Shown here: positions 20,995-26,749 of the stretch, piece by piece
Layout: each line of letters begins with the position of its first letter
How positions within the stretch are numbered: position 1 is the first letter of the stretch
Source: a virus
DNA length: 26,749 nt
Virus record (IMG/VR): IMGVR_UViG_3300042516_000743
Span: 1-26,749 of that record
Reading direction: 5' to 3' (one strand)
The notes under the pieces: generated by a model
What the model saw: only the letters and a program-made list of their open reading frames with translations
The model's database searches: none
Told to the model about the DNA's origin: nothing
Made by a program: the position numbers and the translations under genes

Positions 20995-23340
20995 TTAATT
21001 CTTAGCCCAGTTGTTTTTGTCGTTCGGGTCGCCACCCTTAAACTTATAGCCATCAACAATCTGGCCGGGCTGTAATGTGCTATCCGCGTTACGTGGAGCT
21101 TCTGGTTGTTTATCCGGACCAGCCAAGTCACCGAGCCGCGCCAATGGATACATAGCGGGCAGATTAGCAATATATGCCTGCCGTTCTGCTTTAATCGCTT
21201 CGAGGTCTCGCACCGCTTGAATGTACATCGGGTTGTCAGGTTTACTTGCAAGCGCGGCTACTTTTCTTTCAGCATCTTTTTGTTTATCTATTCTAGCTTT
21301 ATTCTTTTCAAAGTTCTCTAACGCTTTTTGGGCGTTAACAGTCTGCGCGTCTTCACGCCTTCTGTTTTCTTTTTCCGCCCGCTGATCCGAACTTTGACGC
21401 GATGCGGCCTGTATTCTTTCCGCTTCAATACGCGCTCTAGCCCCCATCTCTTCCCCAGCCAACTGGCCCGACACTCTCAATTTTGCTTCTTGCTCGTTGG
21501 CTTGCAACTTAGCAAACTCTAAAGACGCGGAGGCAAGTTTAGCCTTAGCGTCTTGATCAAGCTTAGACGCTTCATCGAGCTTGCCTTTCTTCTCCATAAG
21601 CTCAGCTTTGTCTAGCTCATATATAGTCTTCTTGATGCTTCTCTGAAGTGCCCGAGCACGGGTCTGGTCATCCAACAGATCAGGCACTGTGTCGTTAATC
21701 GCAGTAAGTGCAGCCTTCAACACGGGGCCGGGGGTTGAGCCGAACTTAGCAAACATCTGCGCCCAGCGTAGATGCTCAGCTTTCTTAGCGTCGCCATTCG
21801 CTTCTTCTAACGCTCTCTGTTGCTCCGCCTTTTCGTTCTGATACATAGCCATAGGATCGACGCCATACTTGTCGTAGAGTTTCTGACGGCGCTCCATCTG
21901 ACCTTCTATACCTACATCCGCGTCTGTTTTATAACTATCCCGCAGAGTTTTCAATGCGGTAAGACCTTCATTTGGCGTAGCGGCTACGCGTTTAAAATCA
22001 GCCTGATATGGGCTGGTTTCTGCTACAGGTTTAGGTGCAGCGGCTTTTGGGCGTGCAGCAACCGGTGGGGCTTCTTTCTTTGGTTCTTCTTTTGGGTTTA
22101 CGTCGAACGAATTGCCAACCTCGTCTTTTACGCTTTTCCCTTCTTTAAACGCAACGGCACCGCCGCCCGCCATGCCACGCACTTGGTCACGGCGCTTCTT
22201 CTCAGCTTGAGCAATGCCCAAAGTTTCAGGGTCGGTATCTCCACCCATCTTGTCTTTAAGCTGATCGTCAGACAACTTCTTCATCATGCCCGGCAGCTTG
22301 TATGGGTCAACGCCGGTGGCAATACCACCGCTCGCCATCTCTTTAATTTCGCCACCTTCGGCTTTCATAGCCTGATAAAGATTTGCGCCAGCGCCAGCCA
22401 GACCTACAGCCTGTTGCAGTGCTGGGGGTTGAGCCTGATACATCTGAGTCGTAGACGCTTGCATCGGCAAACCGCGCAGCATGTTGGAGAGCGTACCCAG
22501 TTGGATGAACGGATACTGCTGTGCGGTAGCATAGTCTTGGATGATCTGATTCAGACGGGCCTGCTCGTACTGCTGCTGTTTACCACCGATTTCCATCTGC
22601 TGACCTAGAAGACCCATCTCCTGACCGTACTGTTGCTGACCCAACGCGCCAAGCTGACCAGCACCTCTCATAGCTCCTTCGTAACCTTTGAGTCCTAACT
22701 CGGCACCGAACTGTTGCGCTTGCTGTGCCGACTGAAATGCGTTCTGCATACCCTTGCCGTAAATGTCTTCTTGTTGTTGGGCAAGATTACGCTGCCGTTC
22801 AGCTTCTTGAAGGCCAAACCGGGAGCCTCCAAAAGCGCCAGCTTGAACAGCTTGTGACGTGTTTTGCCGACCCTGCATAGCTGACTGGCGTGCAGCCTCA
22901 CGCATCTGTGGCTGTAATGCGTTTTCCATATACGGCGACATATATGCCCGCATAGAGCCGGGATCAGTTGCTTGTCGCGCATAGTCGCTACCGGCACCCA
23001 TAGAACCCATACTAGCGTAGCCAGTCATCTCAGTAGCTGCGCCTGTCTGCCCCGGCAGTTGATAGCTGCCAATACCCTGCATGGCTTGTCTTTGCATTGG
23101 GGTAAATCCGGCAACCGTCTCACCCTCGAACGGTTTATATGGTTGGAAGCCAGTTATGTTGCCCTTGTCCCCGTAGGTATAGACTTGTTTCTCAGTAGAA
23201 CCCAACATGCGCTCGACATACGGGCGCGCGTACTCAGGGATGTTTGAGGTCTCAGACTTAGTCGTGGTCGGCCCACCGCCACCTCCAAAACTAAAAGTGA
23301 ACCAGTCAGGGTTAAAAATAAATTTAAAAATGTTAAGCAT
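20995..23340 (-). CDS. Large virion structural/internal protein, 781 aa
   Basis: ATG 23340 with RBS AGGAGC 6 bases upstream. The N-terminus has a hydrophobic aromatic start (MLNIFKFIFNPDWFTFSF) then five glycines. Residues 120-300 are Gln/Ala/Gly-rich (RAYMSPYMENALQPQMREAA, SQAVQAGAFGGSRFGLQEAE), a pattern I associate with internal or tail proteins of marine and freshwater podoviruses. Short GG motifs occur at 327-340 (AEGGEIKEMASGGI) and near 388 (MAGGGAV). Residues about 480-730 are a long, charged, helical region. The C-terminus is Pro/Asp/Asn-rich. It lies between the 148-aa protein gene (8-base overlap) and the giant protein gene (14 bases). Probably part of the ejected protein set; no catalytic motif seen. 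Confidence 0.7.
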   Translation of the reverse strand: MLNIFKFIFNPDWFTFSFGGGGGPTTTKSETSNIPEYARPYVERMLGSTEKQVYTYGDKGNITGFQPYKPFEGETVAGFTPMQRQAMQGIGSYQLPGQTGAATEMTGYASMGSMGAGSDYARQATDPGSMRAYMSPYMENALQPQMREAARQSAMQGRQNTSQAVQAGAFGGSRFGLQEAERQRNLAQQQEDIYGKGMQNAFQSAQQAQQFGAELGLKGYEGAMRGAGQLGALGQQQYGQEMGLLGQQMEIGGKQQQYEQARLNQIIQDYATAQQYPFIQLGTLSNMLRGLPMQASTTQMYQAQPPALQQAVGLAGAGANLYQAMKAEGGEIKEMASGGIATGVDPYKLPGMMKKLSDDQLKDKMGGDTDPETLGIAQAEKKRRDQVRGMAGGGAVAFKEGKSVKDEVGNSFDVNPKEEPKKEAPPVAARPKAAAPKPVAETSPYQADFKRVAATPNEGLTALKTLRDSYKTDADVGIEGQMERRQKLYDKYGVDPMAMYQNEKAEQQRALEEANGDAKKAEHLRWAQMFAKFGSTPGPVLKAALTAINDTVPDLLDDQTRARALQRSIKKTIYELDKAELMEKKGKLDEASKLDQDAKAKLASASLEFAKLQANEQEAKLRVSGQLAGEEMGARARIEAERIQAASRQSSDQRAEKENRRREDAQTVNAQKALENFEKNKARIDKQKDAERKVAALASKPDNPMYIQAVRDLEAIKAERQAYIANLPAMYPLARLGDLAGPDKQPEAPRNADSTLQPGQIVDGYKFKGGDPNDKNNWAKN

Positions 23341-23779
23341 TTAGGTGCTCCTCGCGGTACTCCGCAAAGCGTTCGTTAACAATATCTTTCCACATTTCCG
23401 GCACGTATTTAGCGGCTTTCTCTGGCCCGACACACGCGTGGATGGCGTAAGCTAAAATATTTCCCGCAGCGTATCTAAGCATGTGCGCGGCTTCTAACCC
23501 ACGTTCGTCTTTCTCACGCTCAAACTTATTTGCGGTCTGGTACGCTGATACGACAGTTATCCACATTGGCATCACATCGCGCTGTATTCGTTGATAAAAC
23601 GGGTTGAGCGGTAGGTAAACAAGGCAAATAAGAAAAGAGTTGTTTATATCTAGCTCAGTTACGTCTTTGTCTTTATCAACCAAGTCATCCCACAGATGCG
23701 CAAGATCAACCAACATGCGATACATCTGCAACGCGTCATCATTACCACCAAACCATTCTAGTTTCCCGTAATTATTCAT
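23333..23779 (-). CDS. Conserved virion-block protein, 148 aa, helical
   Basis: ATG 23779 overlaps the stop of the 600-aa protein (ATGA). Almost entirely helical. It contains DLAHLWDDLVDKDKDV and LPLNPFYQRIQRDVMPMWITV, followed by an amphipathic helix (AYQTANKFEREKDERG) and a hydrophobic one (AGNILAYAIHACVGPEKAAKYV). I recall this WDDLVDKDK ... NPFY layout among podovirus structural-block proteins of unknown role. No signal peptide or clear membrane segment. RBS is weak, consistent with translation by coupling. The last 8 bases overlap the 781-aa gene. Confidence 0.7.
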   Translation of the reverse strand: MNNYGKLEWFGGNDDALQMYRMLVDLAHLWDDLVDKDKDVTELDINNSFLICLVYLPLNPFYQRIQRDVMPMWITVVSAYQTANKFEREKDERGLEAAHMLRYAAGNILAYAIHACVGPEKAAKYVPEMWKDIVNERFAEYREEHLNA

Positions 23780-25578
23780 GCGGGCAGATGCTTGTCGGCT
23801 TTAGAGTTAACAGCTACTTTTTTCTTGCCTATACTCTTCTTACGTGTGGCTTGCACTCGTTCCATCATCGCGTAGAGCTTACGGGCACCGGCCTCGGTTG
23901 AACCGTTGCCGAGTTCAGAGACAATACGTGCGGGTATAACAAACTCACCATCAGCAAGACGAGCAGGCTGCCGCTTACCAATAACAGCAGGAATAGAATC
24001 CGAAACTCCATCGCCGGGTCCCCTCAATAAACGACCGCCATCGGAATAGCCGCCCAATCCGTGCATGATGCCGCCCTTAGCAGCCTCGATTGGGATGTCC
24101 ATATAGTTATCAATATCCCCCAGATTGGTTTTAGGCATTTCAACCACAGGCACTTTGGTTTTTTTACCCAGTCGAGCGTGTTCAGCCATTGCAGCGGAGA
24201 AGGGGCTACTCATTTCTTGTGTACGACTACGGCGGATAATGCCGGGGTCTGAGCGTTCATTAAACAACTTCATCGCCTCTTTCTGACGCTCTTCTTCCAT
24301 CTCTTCGTAACTTTTTGTCAGGCTTTGCGCAGCGCGTTGCCCACGAGTTCTAAGTCCATACTCACGACGCTCTGCCGCAGATAGACCGCCTTCGGCAAAC
24401 CGCTGTTCTCCGCTATATGCGCCCACACCCGCACCGGCTGACGGCGCGACTACATTTACCGCTTCAGGTCGCTGCACTGCGGGGTTGGAATACATAGATG
24501 TTTGCAGGTTTGCCATCGGGTATCCAGTATTAGCCCCGACCGCATTCATTGCAGCCATCTGTTCAACCGGGCCACCAACAGCGTAGCTCTGGTATTCATA
24601 CGAACGGGTAAACGGACGCTGCACTGGGGTTGAGGGCTTGAACTCCGACATATCCACAGTGCTCTTGTACTTGTCTTTGTCCTCTTCCTCGGGCTGATTC
24701 ATGTACTGCCCAAGCGACATCAGACCCAATCCAGTATTTATTTTATTGTCGCCCATCCACTCAAAAGCCTCACGAGCACCTTTTGCCAAAGGACTCTCTG
24801 GTGCCAACGGGAACTGTTCAGCATAAGTAGGCTTTAGCATCAACTCGCTGGTTGGCGTAGTGTTCATTTGCGCTATGCCTTTTTCAGCAGCTTGAGACCC
24901 TGCCCTAGCAAAAGTGCCGGGGTCAGTGTAGGGCTTAGCTGCAAAAGGTGGTTGCGTCACTGGGGCTTTACCGGGCAACGCTACGTCTGGAGTAATAAAC
25001 TCCGGCACTGGACCCGATGGCCCGCTTGGTTTAAACGGCGAAAAAGATTGACTTGGATCGCCCATCGTTGCTTTTTCTACAAGCGGAGTTTGTCCTCCGG
25101 GACCTGTAGCTACTTGCTCGTATCGTGGAAACTTAGACAAATCCGTAGGATTAGCTTTTATTTGCGCAAGCTGCTGCTCCAAAGTCATAGGCGGCGCGGT
25201 AGGTGTCGCAACGGGCGGTCCACCAGCCGGAGGAAGCGGTGTAGCGGGGCCAGCAGGAGTAATTGGCGTACCAGCAGTTGGCGGAACACCGGCAGGGTTA
25301 GAAAAAATACCCTGTTTCATCGCTTCTACGCCGGTTTGCTGCCCAGCTTGGGCAAGACCTTGCTTAGCGACTTCGGTTCCAACCTGTTTAGTGGCTTCCA
25401 CCCCCACCTGTTTAGCAGCTTCCGTGCCCATTTGCTTCATGCCTGCTTGGATCGCCTGCTGTTTAGCTAGTTCTAGCGCGGCGGTGGTTCCAGCAGCGGA
25501 GAGAGTAGGAGCAGCGGCGGTAACAACGGGCGCAGCTACAGCGGTTTTAGCAGCGGCGGCAAGTAAAATCTGGGGCAT
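23776..25578 (-). CDS. Virion structural protein with C-terminal GPGDGVSDSIPA domain, 600 aa
   Basis: ATG 25578 with RBS AAGGAG. The N-terminus is Ala/Val-rich (LLAAAAKTAVAAPVVTAAAP), followed by an imperfect repeat GxEAxKQVG at about 50-90. A Pro/Gly/Thr-rich disordered part follows (about 95-260). Short GG motifs occur at about 331 (YAVGGPVEQ), 393 (FAEGGLS) and 497-516 (AKGGIMHGLGGYSDGG). The C-terminal domain, LRGPGDGVSDSIPAVI, then PARLADGEFVIPARIVSELGN and GSTEAGARKLYAMM, is a widespread phage virion domain. It then ends in a basic tail. The GG-motif style is shared with the 781-aa protein. Role likely structural or ejected; uncertain. Confidence 0.75.
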   Translation of the reverse strand: MPQILLAAAAKTAVAAPVVTAAAPTLSAAGTTAALELAKQQAIQAGMKQMGTEAAKQVGVEATKQVGTEVAKQGLAQAGQQTGVEAMKQGIFSNPAGVPPTAGTPITPAGPATPLPPAGGPPVATPTAPPMTLEQQLAQIKANPTDLSKFPRYEQVATGPGGQTPLVEKATMGDPSQSFSPFKPSGPSGPVPEFITPDVALPGKAPVTQPPFAAKPYTDPGTFARAGSQAAEKGIAQMNTTPTSELMLKPTYAEQFPLAPESPLAKGAREAFEWMGDNKINTGLGLMSLGQYMNQPEEEDKDKYKSTVDMSEFKPSTPVQRPFTRSYEYQSYAVGGPVEQMAAMNAVGANTGYPMANLQTSMYSNPAVQRPEAVNVVAPSAGAGVGAYSGEQRFAEGGLSAAERREYGLRTRGQRAAQSLTKSYEEMEEERQKEAMKLFNERSDPGIIRRSRTQEMSSPFSAAMAEHARLGKKTKVPVVEMPKTNLGDIDNYMDIPIEAAKGGIMHGLGGYSDGGRLLRGPGDGVSDSIPAVIGKRQPARLADGEFVIPARIVSELGNGSTEAGARKLYAMMERVQATRKKSIGKKKVAVNSKADKHLPA

Positions 25579-25579
25579 T

Positions 25580-25888
25580 TCAAATCTCCTTCTTCATCAG
25601 TACAAGGCCCATGTTTTGCCCGTACTGGTATAAGCCAAACATTTTAATAAGTTTCTGAGCTTTTATATCATTTTCGAAAGGCGTTGCGTAAACTTCATTA
25701 TAATTATGCGCCTTCAAAAACGGTACAATTTTGTCAACAAAGATACTGCGATACTTCTTGAACTTGCCTACCGACCACGCCCCCGGCGTAATGTTCAAGT
25801 GCAGTGCCACTATGTTAATGCCTGACAAGTAATCACACAGGAAATGCACGTCGTCATCTTGGTACAGGGTTTCACGCACGTCTTCCAT
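25580..25888 (-). CDS. GNAT-fold-like virion-block protein, 102 aa
   Basis: Starts at ATG 25888, four bases after the stop of the upstream gene, and ends one base before the 600-aa gene's start codon. The sequence follows the core of an acetyltransferase (GNAT) fold: a strand (INIVALHLNITP), a turn (GAWSVGKFKKY), a helix (IFVDKIVPFLKAHNYNEVYA) and TPFENDIKAQKLIKMFGLYQ, the typical ENxxAxKLxxxxGF element near the end. The loop usually holding the acetyl-CoA pyrophosphate (QxxGxG/A) is not clear, so activity is uncertain. T7-like phages have a GNAT-like internal protein (gp13 type), which fits this position. Inference from fold pattern only. Confidence 0.6.
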   Translation of the reverse strand: MEDVRETLYQDDDVHFLCDYLSGINIVALHLNITPGAWSVGKFKKYRSIFVDKIVPFLKAHNYNEVYATPFENDIKAQKLIKMFGLYQYGQNMGLVLMKKEI

Positions 25889-25891
25889 TAG

Positions 25892-26212
25892 TTACCCGAC
25901 TTTCCAGTCAGTGCCGTCTGAATAAACAGGCACTTTGTCAGTGCCGCCGCCCGCCACCGTCGTGCCAAATGTTGTTACCGAAGAGTCAATGACAAACGCC
26001 CTAGCTCCTGCGCCCAACGTATTTGCACCGGGTAATGTTGCTACTTCGTATACGCCACTTAAACAGAACTGCGCGGCAAGGTTGTCAATCGTAGTGAAGT
26101 ACTGCCGCAGAATATTACTAAACGTGTCTTGATACCCCCGGTCATACTGCACGGGAGCAGCCGGTAGCAGCGGTGCTTTTGGTAACGCAATCGTTTTAGT
26201 CTTTACTGTCAC
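25892..26212 (-). CDS. Small conserved virion-block protein ending in a DGTDWKVG motif
   Basis: 106 residues starting at GTG 26212 with a full RBS (AGGAGG, 8 bases upstream) that overlaps the last codons (Arg-Arg-stop) of the upstream gene. Residues 10-45 include LPKAPLLPAAPVQYDRGYQD and a helix (TFSNILRQYFTTIDNL). The C-terminus, EVATLPGANTLGAGARAFVI, then TTFGTTVAGGGTDKVPVYSDG and TDWKVG, resembles a phage module (GARAFVTDAT ... AGGG ... VPVYSDGTNW) found in tail-associated proteins. Probably a small adaptor or tail-associated protein. Good gene call; role unknown. Confidence 0.7.
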   Translation of the reverse strand: MTVKTKTIALPKAPLLPAAPVQYDRGYQDTFSNILRQYFTTIDNLAAQFCLSGVYEVATLPGANTLGAGARAFVIDSSVTTFGTTVAGGGTDKVPVYSDGTDWKVG

Positions 26213-26217
26213 CTGTA

Positions 26218-26749
26218 TTACCTCCTGCCGTCAGGTCTAACATCGAGTCTCGGTACACCCAACTGCCATTGAGTGCCTAACGTGAAAGACTCAACCTTGA
26301 ACGCTATCTGACGCCCACGGATTCTTGTGTACACGATCTCGGTGAACTCTTGCACATTGTAGACCTGCTGCCCAGCGTAAGACCGCGTAGACCCGACGAC
26401 CGGGCTAGGGGCCACACCATAACCAGAGCCGGGGTTTTGCCGTGGGCGCACTACAAAATTAACTTCTGGCACATTCGGTGCGGGCGTAGTAGACCCGTTA
26501 AATGTAATGTCTGGCAACATGCGCCACGCAAACCCGTAGTTGTGCCCGTCTTCAATATCGAAGTCAGACGACTGAATGTATGCACTAATTGGGCTTGGCG
26601 GGTTAGTCGAACCATCATCCACCGCTGCTTCGTGGTACACAACAATATTGCCAGTAGTTGCAGCCATCGGGTACTGGCGCAGCGAAGAGTCTAGCCATGC
26701 AGTTCTGCCCATCGTGCCGTAGTACCAGACACGGTCGAGATAGTTAAAG
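26218..26749 (-). CDS. Tail/head-stabilisation protein, C-terminal part (5' end cut by window edge)
   Basis: The frame is open to the right edge and ends at TAA (26218-26220), giving 177 visible residues; the internal Met at 26712 is not a likely start because the frame continues upstream (YLDRVWYYGTMGRTAWL). The visible part is beta-rich with repeated aromatic turns (SSLRQYPMAATTG, HNYGFAWRMLPD), and ends with IRGRQIAFKVESFTLGTQWQ and RLDVRPDGRR. This end and YYGTMGRT recall beta-propeller-like tail hub or packaged-DNA stabilisation proteins of P22/T7-like podoviruses. Family call by eye only. It is the first visible gene of the minus-strand late block. Confidence 0.65.
   Translation of the reverse strand, partial: FNYLDRVWYYGTMGRTAWLDSSLRQYPMAATTGNIVVYHEAAVDDGSTNPPSPISAYIQSSDFDIEDGHNYGFAWRMLPDITFNGSTTPAPNVPEVNFVVRPRQNPGSGYGVAPSPVVGSTRSYAGQQVYNVQEFTEIVYTRIRGRQIAFKVESFTLGTQWQLGVPRLDVRPDGRR

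Noticed and set aside
21820-22608. 262-codon plus-strand ORF opposite the 781-aa gene
   Set aside because: Antisense shadow with unlikely composition (many His, Phe, Arg) and no supporting signals.
24868-25470. 200-codon plus-strand ORF opposite the 600-aa gene
   Set aside because: Arg/Ser-rich antisense shadow of an Ala/Pro/Gly-rich gene.

Overview
This window is part of a tailed double-stranded DNA bacteriophage genome (or a very intact prophage). The evidence is a phage-type family A DNA polymerase, a primase-helicase fusion, a Cas4/RecB-like nuclease, a SNF2-type helicase, many tiny translationally coupled genes, and a block of virion proteins on the opposite strand. The virion genes (a very large polyvalent protein, glycine-rich internal or structural proteins, a small GNAT-like protein, a tail or stabilisation protein ending in RPDGRR) suggest a podovirus-like particle. 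The small early proteins resemble families I associate with phages of Burkholderiales-type betaproteobacteria from freshwater or soil. That host guess is inference. No RNA polymerase, integrase, terminase, capsid, portal or lysis gene is visible, so they must lie outside the window or be absent.

Layout. (1) 2-4595, plus strand: a string of about 19 small genes, most overlapping by 1-4 bases (ATGA, GTGA or TAATG). They encode a VRR-NUC nuclease (cut by the left edge), a DUF3310 protein, zinc-ribbon proteins, winged-helix proteins, four single-pass membrane proteins (two of them paralogues) and several unknown proteins. One clear intrinsic terminator (844-874) splits the string. (2) 4576-7824, plus strand: DNA polymerase, Cas4/RecB-like nuclease, two or three poorly conserved overlapping small ORFs and an HNH-like protein. 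(3) 7825-7988: the only sizeable gap, with G/C-rich inverted and direct repeats; a candidate regulatory or origin site. (4) 7989-14432, plus strand: SNF2 helicase, coiled-coil protein, Cys-rich putative ssDNA-binding protein, HTH protein, Cys-rich exported peptide, terminator, primase-helicase, and a small conserved protein. (5) 14429-26749, minus strand: virion genes, read right to left: tail/stabilisation protein (cut by the right edge), conserved small protein, GNAT-like protein, 600-aa structural protein, 148-aa protein, 781-aa structural protein and a 2183-aa polyvalent protein.

How it fits together. The plus-strand half holds takeover and replication functions; the minus-strand half holds late virion functions. 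The two transcription units converge at 14430, where the stop codons overlap. The polymerase, primase-helicase, SNF2 helicase, nuclease and putative ssDNA-binding protein could form a nearly self-contained replication and recombination set. The minus-strand proteins probably form the tail hub and the set of proteins ejected with the DNA. The 2183-aa protein, with a zinc metallopeptidase-like motif and an LPD38-like segment, is the best candidate for a multi-function effector delivered into the host. All functions are inferred from sequence by eye; no database search was run.
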